DNA from: CAYVQE01 sp964454005
GTDB lineage: Bacteria > Myxococcota > B64-G9
DNA: 64,000 bases
NCBI GenBank assembly: GCA_964454005.1
Contig: CAYVQE010000010.1
Span: 1 to 64,000, forward strand
Direction of reading: 5' to 3'
Shown here: positions 45,663 through 54,356 of the stretch, piece after piece
How positions within the stretch are numbered: the stretch's first letter is position 1
Layout of the letters: each line of letters starts with the position of its first letter
Program-made: the position numbers and the translations under genes
Notes under the pieces: model-generated
Seen by the model: the letters and a program-made list of their open reading frames with translations, nothing else
Database searches by the model: none
Told to the model about the DNA's origin: nothing

Positions 45663-46430
45663 TCACCCCCCGGTGCTGAAATCAGTCATCTTGAAGTAGT
45701 GCGGCAGGAAGGCCTCGGCGTCGACCTCGCCCAGCACCTCGCCGGGCCGCATCACGTTGTCGCTGACCAGCAGGGCGGCCACCATCACGTCGACCACCTC
45801 CACCTCGGCCCAGGGATCGAAAGCCGACTCGCGCAGCGTCACCTCGGCCGAGCCCACCCGCACCTGCCGCGGCGTCACCTCGGTCTGCTGGCGGCACAGC
45901 AGGACGGGTCCGTCGAAGCCGGGCTGCAGGTCGATGCGCGGGCTGGCCTTGAACAGGAAGTTGGGCCCGGCCGCGGGCAGCTCGTCGAGCTCGGCCAGCA
46001 GCCGGGCCTCGATCTCGACGAAGCGCACGCCGTGGCGCTCGACGCTGCCGCGAACGCTGTCGCCGTCCTCTTCGAGTTCGATGGAGGCCTTCTTCTTGGG
46101 GAAGCCGAAGATGTCGCGGCCGTTGTAGATGCGCGACTCCTGGCTGTCGATGGGCATGGACAGGCAGTAGTTGCCGGCCTCGCCGGCGTGGCGGCAGCCG
46201 ATGAACAGCGCCGCCTCGCGGTAGCCCGGGCCCAGGTTGGTCTGCGGGTAGCTGGCGATGAACATCATGGCCCGCGCCACCTCGTCCGGCTCCAGCGGCG
46301 GCGGCAGCAGCCGCTCGACGATCTGCGGCCGGGTGGTGAACATGACCGCCAGCATGCGGGCGCCTTCGAAGCGCCGCTCACCGAGCGCGTAGTAGGCCTC
46401 GAGTTCCTCTTGCGACTTGACGAATCCCAC
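45663..46430 (-). CDS. Acetoacetate decarboxylase-family enzyme
   Basis: 255 residues from GTG 46430, which has AGGGGGAG upstream. The Schiff-base Lys112/Lys113 pair sits in GFPKKKA, as in acetoacetate decarboxylase, and the family phrases MFIASYPQTNLGPGYREAALFI and NGRDIFGFPKK are present. The true substrate is open, since many family members act as other decarboxylases, dehydratases or aldolases. First gene of the GRE operon. Confidence 0.88.
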   Translation of the reverse strand: MGFVKSQEELEAYYALGERRFEGARMLAVMFTTRPQIVERLLPPPLEPDEVARAMMFIASYPQTNLGPGYREAALFIGCRHAGEAGNYCLSMPIDSQESRIYNGRDIFGFPKKKASIELEEDGDSVRGSVERHGVRFVEIEARLLAELDELPAAGPNFLFKASPRIDLQPGFDGPVLLCRQQTEVTPRQVRVGSAEVTLRESAFDPWAEVEVVDVMVAALLVSDNVMRPGEVLGEVDAEAFLPHYFKMTDFSTGG

Positions 46431-46506
46431 GGCTCCCCCTTTCCTCAGGGCAATTGACTGGGCGCCCGGTTAAGATGACAGCATAGACCACCCTCGTCAA
46501 GCCCTT

Positions 46507-46524
46507 TTTGGGCGATCGCCCAAA
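46507..46524. promoter_or_regulatory. 18-bp perfect palindrome, candidate TetR operator
   Basis: TTTGGGCGATCGCCCAAA is its own inverse complement. It lies about 77 bp upstream of the GTG of the first gene of the GRE operon and just upstream of a minus-strand TTGACG (46494-46499) that could be a -35 box. Size and symmetry fit a TetR-family operator. Confidence 0.55.
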
Positions 46525-46562
46525 TTCTTCGTCCCCTCGCGCCACCGCGATCGGTTTCGCTG

Positions 46563-46591
46563 TTGACATACTGATGCAATGCATGTATGTC
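46563..46591 (+). promoter_or_regulatory. Promoter of vapBC module with ATGCATG repeats
   Basis: TTGACA (46563-46568), 17-bp spacer, TATGTC (46586-46591). Two ATGCATG boxes lie at about 46579 and 46595, the second overlapping the start codon, and could be operator half-sites for the antitoxin. The ATG follows within 8 bases, so the mRNA may be nearly leaderless. Confidence 0.4.
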
Positions 46592-46598
46592 TGGATGC

Positions 46599-46847
46599 AT
46601 GAGGACCACCATTCGACTCGACGATGCCCTGCTGGCCGCGGCCAAGCAGGAGGCGGCCCGCTCGGGCCGGACTTTGACCGCGGTCATCGAGGATGCGCTG
46701 CGCCAGGCCCTGGCGCAGCGGGATGGCGGGCGCGGCGAGCCGGTGGAGCTGATCACCTGCGGCGGCCGCGGGTTGCAGCCCGGGGTGGATCTGGACGACT
46801 CGGCCGCCTTGCTCGACCTCATGGACGGCGGCGGTGATCCTGCCTGA
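46599..46847 (+). CDS. vapB: VapB-type antitoxin (ribbon-helix-helix)
   Basis: 82 residues. The N-terminus MRTTIRLDDALLAAAKQEAA is a ribbon-helix-helix DNA-binding strand-helix, followed by RSGRTLTAVIEDALRQAL. The C-terminal tail would wrap the toxin. Its end overlaps the start of vapC by 14 bases. The start was set at 46599 because the N-terminal strand begins there. Confidence 0.85.
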   Translation: MRTTIRLDDALLAAAKQEAARSGRTLTAVIEDALRQALAQRDGGRGEPVELITCGGRGLQPGVDLDDSAALLDLMDGGGDPA

Positions 46848-47262
46848 CGTCAACGTGCTGGTCTACGCCCACCGGCGGGACGCGCCCGATCATCGGGCCT
46901 ACCGCGACTGGCTGGCGGCCGTGGTCAACGGCGATCAGGCCTACGGCCTGGCCGACCTGGTGCTCAGCGGGCTGTTGCGGGTGATCACCCACCCGCGCGT
47001 GTTCGATCCGCCCACCCCGCTGGCCCAGGCCCTGGCCTTCGCCGACCAGCTCCGCCTGCGGCCGCACTGCGTGCCGATCGCGCCCGGACCGCGCCACTGG
47101 GAAATCTTCCTGTCGCTGTGTCGGGATAGCGCGGCCCGCGGCAACCTGGTGCCGGACACCTACCTGGCCGCCCTGGCCATCGAGTCCGGCAGCCAGTGGA
47201 TCACCACCGACCGCGACTTCAGCCGCTTCCCCGGCCTGCGCTGGCGCCATCCGCTGGCCTAG
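46834..47262 (+). CDS. vapC: VapC-type PIN-domain toxin
   Basis: 142 residues from GTG 46834. PIN ribonuclease fold with acidic residues in LPDVNVLVYAH, PDTYLAALAIE and TTDRDFSRF. VapC toxins cut RNA, often tRNA. An internal 109-bp piece of this gene is repeated at 49716-49824. Confidence 0.9.
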   Translation: MILPDVNVLVYAHRRDAPDHRAYRDWLAAVVNGDQAYGLADLVLSGLLRVITHPRVFDPPTPLAQALAFADQLRLRPHCVPIAPGPRHWEIFLSLCRDSAARGNLVPDTYLAALAIESGSQWITTDRDFSRFPGLRWRHPLA

Positions 47263-47493
47263 GCCGGCCAGCCCAGAACGGCCGCCAGCAAGACCACCTT
47301 GAGCCGGCACCCGACCGTCCAACCCTAAACGGCATCCCACCGGGTTCCCATCCAGCCGCTGCGCGCTCCCTCCAAGCCACACCTGCCCGCACCCGCAAGC
47401 GAAGTCCGATTCTCGCCGAGACATTCAAGCATGGCACAAGCCCTGACCGTCACGAGCGTCTGCGGTGGTAGCGGATGGGACCGGCGCGGCCGG
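47263..47493. other. Gap without recognised gene
   Basis: 231 bp between vapC and the convergent beta-propeller lipoprotein gene. It is less GC-rich than the surroundings in its right half; no gene, hairpin or repeat was recognised. Confidence 0.5.
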
Positions 47494-49398
47494 CTAGAGA
47501 TCCGGCTGGGCGAACAGGCCTCCGGAGCCGGCGACCACGATTTGTCCTTCGGGCGTAAAAAATACCGCTCGTAGCGTGTAGGCCTCGGGGATCCACTCCG
47601 GCTGCCAGCGCTCCCCATCGTAGCGCACCACCGCGCCGCCGTAACCCACGGCCACCACCCTGTCTCCGGCCGTGCCGCCGACGGCCCGAAGCCCATCGTC
47701 GCAGCCCGAATCCATGTGGACCCATCGATCGCCGTCGTAGTGCAGGATCAAGCCCCTGTTGCCGACAGCGAAGAGGTCCTCGGGACCGCTGCCCCATACC
47801 GCGTCGAGCCTGCCTTCGACCTCATGGACCACGCTCCACTGCTCACCGTCGAAGTGCCACACCTCGCTGCGCATGCCCGGATTGTTGTATTTGTGTATGT
47901 GGCCAACGGCGTAGGCCTCGGTCTCGCTCGCGGCCCAGACGCCGTGCAGCGAGACAGCGCTGGCGGCACGCAGCACCTGCAGCGTGCCGTCCCGGTAACG
48001 GCCGACGTCGCCGTGGTCCCCAACCAGTAGCACGTCGTCGGGGGCCAGGGGCCAGGCATCGAAGTATTCCGCGTTTTCATGCCGCTGCTCGGCGAAGGCC
48101 CCGTCGGCGAAGGTGTAGAAGGTATCCTCGACGACGGCGGTGAAGCGTTCCGCCGACTCCCCCCAGGCCGTGTCCACCTCGTGATCGAACTCCATCAGCG
48201 GCGAGACGGTCGCGCCGTCGTCCAGGAAGATCCCCTGCTCGCGGGTGAACAGCAGCAGCCCATCGGCGTCGAGATCGACCAGCTCGAACACATCGTGTTC
48301 GAGGCGCTTGTTCCACACCTTGCAGTCCGCGAAAGGGATCTCGATGGTCTCACTGTGGGCGCCGCCGCGCACCGCGGCGCGGACACGGCAGGCGCCCTGG
48401 CCGGTGGAGTCGATCCGAACCTCGGGCTCGTAGCGCTGCCCGGCGACCTCGCCGTCGCCCAGCACCACGTTCAGATCGTCTTGTCCATCCAGGACGAGAA
48501 ACCGACAGGCCTCCGGCGTCTCGATGTGCAGCTCGGTGAAGAACCAGCCGTTGCAAAACTCGTCTCGTTCGCCAACCGCCGGTCGGGCGCTGAGCACGGT
48601 GCGGCAACTCTCGGCTTCGTAGCGCAACCCCAGGTCGTCGACCGCATCGGGGGTGTACACGTGAAAGTCCAACGCCACCTCCGGGTCTGCGGGGGAGCTG
48701 ACCTCGATGACGGTCTCGCGCTCGGGAAAATCGACCGCGAAGTGAGCGAAGTCCTTCTTGTCGGGGGTCAGCCCGCCCAGCTCGAAGGGGTAGTAGTCAT
48801 AGCCCACCAGGCGTTGATCGTCGTGGTACAGCTCGAAATAGAAGCGCTGGGGCCAGCCGCCGATCACGTCCACGCGTCCCGGTCCGTCTACGGCGGGATG
48901 CTTTCCGTCACACCGCGGGGTCAGCTTAACCCGGTTGGTCTCGGCCACCGTGTAGGTGGCGCTCAGCGCATAGTCACCGGTCGAGGCTTCGATCTCGGCA
49001 TCCAGCCGCGCGCTGCCCGCGGCCAGCGCCTCGAGGGTCACGATGCCGTGGGTGCCCAGCGCCCGGATCTCGTCTACCGCGAGCACGCCGGGGTCGCTGC
49101 TGGTGGCCGAAGGAATGTCTTCGACCTCGGAGAACTCGCAGCTCTGGACACCGATGTCGATGCCGATCGAGGTCGGGATCTTCCCCTGGCCCGAAGCGGC
49201 GATCTCGGTGGCCGCGTCGCTGCAGGTGTCGACCACCGCCACGTCATAGAACGCGCCGGCGGCGATCACGCCTTCGCGGGAAATAAACTCGACCCCGGTC
49301 TCGCCCGAGCCGTGGAGCCATATGCAGCCGGCGAACAGACCCAGGCCCAAGACCAGTCCGCCGGCTCCACCCACCCAGGCCAGCTTGCGATGGCGCAT
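47494..49398 (-). CDS. Lipoprotein with C-terminal beta-propeller
   Basis: 634 residues from ATG 49398, preceded by GGGAGG. Lipobox LFAGC. The N-terminal half has Ig-like beta domains; the C-terminal 250 residues have repeated W-x-x-S/A-x-x-E/D-x-Y/F-A-V-G units (GVWAASETEAYAVGH, AVWGSGPEDLFAVGNRG), the YCF48/BNR-like propeller style frequent in myxobacteria. Fragments of a paralogue survive at 49602-49715 and 49871-49930. Confidence 0.82.
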   Translation of the reverse strand: MRHRKLAWVGGAGGLVLGLGLFAGCIWLHGSGETGVEFISREGVIAAGAFYDVAVVDTCSDAATEIAASGQGKIPTSIGIDIGVQSCEFSEVEDIPSATSSDPGVLAVDEIRALGTHGIVTLEALAAGSARLDAEIEASTGDYALSATYTVAETNRVKLTPRCDGKHPAVDGPGRVDVIGGWPQRFYFELYHDDQRLVGYDYYPFELGGLTPDKKDFAHFAVDFPERETVIEVSSPADPEVALDFHVYTPDAVDDLGLRYEAESCRTVLSARPAVGERDEFCNGWFFTELHIETPEACRFLVLDGQDDLNVVLGDGEVAGQRYEPEVRIDSTGQGACRVRAAVRGGAHSETIEIPFADCKVWNKRLEHDVFELVDLDADGLLLFTREQGIFLDDGATVSPLMEFDHEVDTAWGESAERFTAVVEDTFYTFADGAFAEQRHENAEYFDAWPLAPDDVLLVGDHGDVGRYRDGTLQVLRAASAVSLHGVWAASETEAYAVGHIHKYNNPGMRSEVWHFDGEQWSVVHEVEGRLDAVWGSGPEDLFAVGNRGLILHYDGDRWVHMDSGCDDGLRAVGGTAGDRVVAVGYGGAVVRYDGERWQPEWIPEAYTLRAVFFTPEGQIVVAGSGGLFAQPDL

Positions 49399-49601
49399 GG
49401 CGACCTCCCGTCCAGGGGCTCTTTCCTGTTTCTCCACCGCTATGACGATCAGGCTAACATACTTTTGCGGGCCGGTCCCCATTCCCCGGCCCGAATCCCC
49501 TGACCCCTCGGAGGACCCCTCGGCGAGGACCACTCAGGTGCTGCCACCCAGATCGGCTCCTCCGAATCTTTTCCCCTGCCCCCGGATCCGCCTCCCGGAG
49601 T

Positions 49602-49715
49602 CGATCGAGAGGTGGCTGCAGCCGCAGCCGCCGGCGATGGCGGTGGCAGCTTCGCCGCGCGGGCCGTCCAGCAGCTCCAGCGTCTCGTCGCGCTAGCGGC
49701 CCACGTCGCCGTGGG
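49602..49715 (-). pseudogene. Internal fragment of a paralogue of the 47494 lipoprotein
   Basis: On the minus strand the frame reads HGDVGR, a stop, then RDETLELL, matching HGDVGRYRDGTLQVL of the neighbouring lipoprotein with Tyr replaced by a stop codon. The nucleotide similarity (around 49678-49715 against 47985-48022) ends where the vapC fragment begins. Confidence 0.5.
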
Positions 49716-49824
49716 CGCCCACCGGCGGGACGCGCCCGATCATCGGGCCTACCGCGACTGGCTGGCGGCCGTGGTCAACGGCGATCAGGCCTACGGCCTG
49801 GCCGACCTGTTGCTCAGCGGGCTG
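49716..49824 (+). pseudogene. 109-bp fragment of vapC
   Basis: Identical to 46866-46974 inside vapC except one base (t at 49810 for g at 46960), encoding AHRRDAPDHRAYRDWLAAVV and the following residues. Start, C-terminal half and antitoxin are missing, so it is not functional. Confidence 0.8.
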
Positions 49825-49870
49825 ACCCCTCGAACCGGACCCCTCGAACCGGGCGCACGGGACCTTCAGG

Positions 49871-49930
49871 CTAGGGCTGCGGCGGGGCGAACAGGCCGCC
49901 GGTGCCGGCGAGCAGCAGCAGCCGGTATGA
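49871..49930 (-). pseudogene. C-terminal scrap of a lipoprotein paralogue
   Basis: Reads LLLAGTGGLFAPPQP and stop on the minus strand, against IVVAGSGGLFAQPDL at the end of the 47494 gene. A short tandem repeat (acccctcgaaccgg twice, 49825-49852) separates it from the vapC fragment. A palindrome GGTATGCATACC follows at 49947-49958. Confidence 0.5.
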
Positions 49931-50202
49931 CGCCCAGTCTAGCACGGGTATGCATACCGAAACACCTCCGTCCCCGTGGTTGCCCCAGCCCGAACGCTGG
50001 CGTGTCCGGAGCTGTCGCAGCCTGCAGGCCGAGCCCGTACCCGGCCCGCCTTGAAATGGATCCCGCGGCGCAGTTTGCAATTGTGCGCCTTGCGGTTGTG
50101 CGCCGAATCTTGCGGTGCTATAGCTGACAGTGGAAAATCGGCCTCCACGGGGGCGGGTCGAGCATATTGGGACAAACGCGAGATGACGTCAGGGGAAAAC
50201 CG

Positions 50203-53136
50203 ATGGGCAAGACAGATCTGCACCTGTATCTGATTATCGCCGCGGTCAGCATCTGGTCGGCGCCGGTGGCCGCCGACATGTACCTCGACCAGCCCGAGGG
50301 CGGCGAGGTCTTCATCAGCGGCGAGACCATGAGCATCAGCTGGCTGACGGTGCCCGGCGACGAACCCAACGGCGACTGGGTGTCGCTGTATTACCTCTGG
50401 GCGCCCGACAACAATCGCGAGCTGATCACTTCGATCGGCGATCCGGGAGCGGTCCACGAAGGTTCCTACGAATGGACGGTCCCGACCGTACAGGAGACGT
50501 CCTACCTGTCGATCGAGGTCTGCGGCGATACCGATGGCCAATCCTGCATCTCCTCGGATCGCAGCCTCAACATGACCATCCTGCCCTCGGCGGACACACC
50601 GTCGATCTTTCTCAGCGACCCCCGACCGACCGAGGAGGAGTTGCTCAGCCTGCAGGGTGGATCGACCTACACCGTGCGCTGGGAGGTCACCGGCTGCGAT
50701 GCGAGCACCACGGACGTGCCCATGATGGTTCGCTTCAGCCCGAGCGGCATGCCGGGCGACTGGACCGATCTGGGCACCGCCCTGCCCTGCCAGGACGACG
50801 GCTTCGTCTGGGACGTGCCGGACATCGAGACCCAGAACGCCCACCTGCGCCTGAACTGGGGGGAACTGAGCTGGTCGGGCCACAACACACCCTTTGCCAT
50901 CACCGCCGATCCAGACCCCAACCACCCCCCGGTGGCCGATGCCGGGCCCGACCAGACCGTCGCCGAGCGCAGCCTGGTCACCCTGGACGGCACCGGCAGC
51001 AGCGATCCCGATGGCGATTATTTCCACTCCCACTGGGAACGAGTCGACAGCACCGTGGGCTATGAGATCGAGATCGGCAGCGAGTTCATGCGCGAAGCCT
51101 CGTTCATCGCACCCGACATCGACGTCGAACAGGTCACCTTCGTCTTCCGCCTGACCGTCCGGGACACCGGGGACCTGGAGAGCTATGACCTGGTTCAGGT
51201 CACCGTCACAGCCGCCGAGCCGGCCGTCGAGAGCGTCGAACCGCTGCAGGGCTGGTACAAGACGCCGGTGACGGTGACGGGCATCGACCTGCGCAGCTGT
51301 GAAATCTACCTGGACGATGTGCTGGCGGCCACCGTACCGGATCGGCCCGACGCCGACACCGGGATGACCTTTCCCCTGCCCGAACTGGAGCCGGGACCGT
51401 TCGAGCTGCGGCTGGAGTGCCCGGACGGCGAGACGGTGACCTACGGGGAGACGTTCAACGTCCAGCGGGTGCCCTACCAGTGGGACTGGGGCCTGAGCTT
51501 CCGCAACCCAGGCGGATACCTGATGGCCTACCGGGATCTGGAGAACTGCTTCGGCCGCGCCGCCACCCACATCGGGCTGTGCTGCGAGTGGGACGGCGTC
51601 TTTTGCACCAGGGCCTGCCACGACCCGCTGATGCAGCTGCTCTTCGACTACTATGGCCGGGAGCTGGCCTGGGGCGGCAGCTGCTGGGGCATGTCGGCCC
51701 TCAGCGCCAAGTATGCGATGGGGACGCTCGAGCTGGAAGCGGACCGCGACCTGCGCGACTACGGCTTCGTTCTCGAACCCACCGAGAGCAGCATGGCCAC
51801 CGCCATCAAGCAGCATCACCTCAGCCAGGTCTCGGCCGAGTCGATCGGATACCTGCTCGACCACCTGGGCGATGACCCGCTCGACATCGCGGCCCGCATC
51901 GACGCCGACACCCGGGAAGGCCGCCACGGCGTGATCAGCATCAACGATATGGAACGGGGCATCTCGCCATTGGATTTCGTGGGCCACGCCCTGGTACCCG
52001 ACCGGGTGGTGGAGATCTCGGAAACCGAGTACCGCATCTACGTCTACGATCCCAACGTCGAGGAGTTCTCGGTCTGCCGCGATCTAAACGACTTCGACCA
52101 GTTCGAGCGCGTCACCAGCCAGCAGGAGTATCCCTACATCCTGGTCGAGCAAAGACCCAGCGGCACGCGCGCCTGGTCTCTCGAGATGGTCAACGGCTCC
52201 GTCTGGCGCGGCGACGACCGCTACCGGATCACCATCAACGACGAGGACGTCAACTTCTATGGGCTGACCTACTACCCGCCGCATGTGGTTCGCGGGCCCT
52301 ACACCGCTCCGCTCAGCCTCAATGGCATCCTGATGATCCTCAGCTCCGGAGCCGACGCAGGCATCCGCGACGACCAGAACCGGCTGACCGGCGTCGACGC
52401 CGACGGCGAATTTCACCTCGACATTCCGGACGCCGTGCCGGTGCCGGCGCTGGCCGCCGGCGACGAGGGCCCGGGCGAGATGTTTCTGGTCCCGGACGGG
52501 GCCTACTCGCTCGCGGTGCGCGGCCGCCAAGCGGGCAGCTACACCTTCAGCAGCATCGCTCGCGGACGCATGCTGGCCATCCGCGACGCGGGCATGAGCG
52601 AGAGCACCGCCGACGAGCTGGACATCGACCCAGACCGGGGCAGCTTGCGGCTGCAGACCGAAGATGCCTTGAAGGACTACCAGGCGCTGATCGTGGAACC
52701 GATCGAGCGCGACGGCGAGCACTTGCAGCGCACCTTCGAGCTGCTGGCCGCTCGCATCGGCGCCGGCGAAAGCGTGACCCTGGCCACCAGCGACGATCGC
52801 GGCACCTTGACAATCGACAACGAAAGCGATCGCGACATGCACTTCGACATCCGCCTGATCCAGGCCGCTGTGGAGCCAGAGTCCGAGCCGCCGGATCTGG
52901 CCGATCACAGCCTGACCGTGACGGACGTGACGGTCCCGGCCGGAAAGAGCTTGCGATTGGCCCCCAGCGACTGGGATCAGCTCGGCCAGGCCAGCGCCGA
53001 ACTCCAGGTGGCCGACGCCGGCGGCGAGAGCGGCTGCGCCTGCTCCAGCCACGGTATGCCGGCCGGCCCCTGGCTGTGGCTGCTCATCGTGCTCGGTCTG
53101 GGCCTGCGACCGCGCGCTGCGCGCCGGCGCCGCTGA
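50203..53136 (+). CDS. Secreted PKD-domain protein with cysteine-protease-like core and MYXO-CTERM
   Basis: 977 residues from ATG 50203 (AGGGGA upstream). Signal peptide to APVAAD. Two N-terminal Ig-like domains, a PKD domain (PPVADAGPDQTVAERSLVTL), an IPT/TIG-like stretch, then a region with Cys494 in GGSCWGMS, His595 in GHALVP and Asn618 in YDPN, the Cys-His-Asn order of papain-like enzymes. The end is SGCACSSHG, a hydrophobic helix and RRRR, a MYXO-CTERM signal. I infer a surface-processed protein, possibly a protease or transglutaminase-like enzyme. Confidence 0.82.
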   Translation: MGKTDLHLYLIIAAVSIWSAPVAADMYLDQPEGGEVFISGETMSISWLTVPGDEPNGDWVSLYYLWAPDNNRELITSIGDPGAVHEGSYEWTVPTVQETSYLSIEVCGDTDGQSCISSDRSLNMTILPSADTPSIFLSDPRPTEEELLSLQGGSTYTVRWEVTGCDASTTDVPMMVRFSPSGMPGDWTDLGTALPCQDDGFVWDVPDIETQNAHLRLNWGELSWSGHNTPFAITADPDPNHPPVADAGPDQTVAERSLVTLDGTGSSDPDGDYFHSHWERVDSTVGYEIEIGSEFMREASFIAPDIDVEQVTFVFRLTVRDTGDLESYDLVQVTVTAAEPAVESVEPLQGWYKTPVTVTGIDLRSCEIYLDDVLAATVPDRPDADTGMTFPLPELEPGPFELRLECPDGETVTYGETFNVQRVPYQWDWGLSFRNPGGYLMAYRDLENCFGRAATHIGLCCEWDGVFCTRACHDPLMQLLFDYYGRELAWGGSCWGMSALSAKYAMGTLELEADRDLRDYGFVLEPTESSMATAIKQHHLSQVSAESIGYLLDHLGDDPLDIAARIDADTREGRHGVISINDMERGISPLDFVGHALVPDRVVEISETEYRIYVYDPNVEEFSVCRDLNDFDQFERVTSQQEYPYILVEQRPSGTRAWSLEMVNGSVWRGDDRYRITINDEDVNFYGLTYYPPHVVRGPYTAPLSLNGILMILSSGADAGIRDDQNRLTGVDADGEFHLDIPDAVPVPALAAGDEGPGEMFLVPDGAYSLAVRGRQAGSYTFSSIARGRMLAIRDAGMSESTADELDIDPDRGSLRLQTEDALKDYQALIVEPIERDGEHLQRTFELLAARIGAGESVTLATSDDRGTLTIDNESDRDMHFDIRLIQAAVEPESEPPDLADHSLTVTDVTVPAGKSLRLAPSDWDQLGQASAELQVADAGGESGCACSSHGMPAGPWLWLLIVLGLGLRPRAARRRR

Positions 53137-53182
53137 TGGCGCCGGCCGCACCAGCCGGTCGCCGTGACACCCCGGGCGCGGC

Positions 53183-54202
53183 TTACTTCGAGCCCATCTC
53201 GGCAGTCTTCTCGGCGTAGTTGTAGACCACGGTCTCGGCCAGCTTGCCGGCCTCCCAGGTGATCGACTGCGGCTTCTCGGTGCCCAGCATGGCGTGGATG
53301 GCGCCGAGGCGCTTGGCCGCCTTGCCGCCGAAGCCGCCGTGCTCAGCCTGCCATTTGATTAGGGCCTCGCCCTCGAGGCCCGGCCGGTGGACCAGGTTCA
53401 GGTCCTTGAACCCGATCATGCGTTCGATCACCACCGGCGCCCCGGCCACCGCCTTTTTATCGATGCCCAGCGCGGCCACGTCGCCGCCCGGCATGGTGGC
53501 CACCGAGTAGGCGATGTCCCGGTGGGGGTCGATGATCAGCCCCATGCCCATCACCTTGCCGCCGCCGGCGGCGGGCGCCAGCAGGCGCTCGATCTCGGCC
53601 GGCGGCACGCCCTCCTCCTCCAGCGCCACCTCGATCTTGGTCCGCGTCAGGCCATCGACACCGGCCCGCGCGATGGGGTCTGCGCCGAACTGCATGGAGA
53701 AGTACGCCCCACCCCAATCGTTGAAGTGGCCCAGGGTGAGCACCTTCTTGCCCGCCTTTTTGTTGACCGTCGCCCCGACCAGCTCTGCCACCGTGCGGCC
53801 GAACTGCTTGCCCGAGCCATGGGCGGTGAGCCCGAAGCGCTTGCCATCCGGCGACATCAAGTAGCCGATGTGGTCGGCCCCGGCTTTGATCAACACCTTG
53901 GCCATCTCGACGAACTTGGGCCGCTTCTTCATCTCCACGGTCTGGCGCGAGCGCATGAACTCGAGCCTGGACTCAGCCTGGCTGACCCGCTTGAGCAACT
54001 CGGCCTCGTCCAACTCGGTCTCGGCCGCACCCTCATCGGCCGCCGCGCTGTCCGCAGCCGGCTCGTCGGTCTGGGCCGGGTCGTCCGGCTGGGCCGCCGG
54101 CTGCTGCGGCGCGGGCGCATCCTGCCCGGCCTCCTTCTCGCAGCCAAGCGCCAGAACCATAAACAAACCCGACAACACACACCATGCGCAGCGCCCAGAC
54201 AT
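53183..54202 (-). CDS. Lipoprotein of unknown function
   Basis: 339 residues from ATG 54202, which has AAAGGAGA upstream. Lipobox LALGC, then an acidic Ala/Pro/Asp-rich linker and a coiled-coil-like stretch (ELDEAELLKRVSQAESRLEFMRSRQTVEM). The C-terminal 230 residues form a compact domain (KVLIKAGADHIGYLMSPDGKRFGLTAHGSGK) I do not recognise. Confidence 0.75.
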   Translation of the reverse strand: MSGRCAWCVLSGLFMVLALGCEKEAGQDAPAPQQPAAQPDDPAQTDEPAADSAAADEGAAETELDEAELLKRVSQAESRLEFMRSRQTVEMKKRPKFVEMAKVLIKAGADHIGYLMSPDGKRFGLTAHGSGKQFGRTVAELVGATVNKKAGKKVLTLGHFNDWGGAYFSMQFGADPIARAGVDGLTRTKIEVALEEEGVPPAEIERLLAPAAGGGKVMGMGLIIDPHRDIAYSVATMPGGDVAALGIDKKAVAGAPVVIERMIGFKDLNLVHRPGLEGEALIKWQAEHGGFGGKAAKRLGAIHAMLGTEKPQSITWEAGKLAETVVYNYAEKTAEMGSK

Positions 54203-54356
54203 GAGGTCTCCTTTCGGCTCGGTTGGTTTGAGCGCGGATGATAGCCGGCCGGGCCGACGAAAGCAAACCGCCTGGCACCCCCCGGGCGCTGGGAGGTGCC
54301 CTGAGCAGCGCCTGTTTTCGGTTGCGAACTGCACGCCCGTTCAGTATGCTGGCCGC

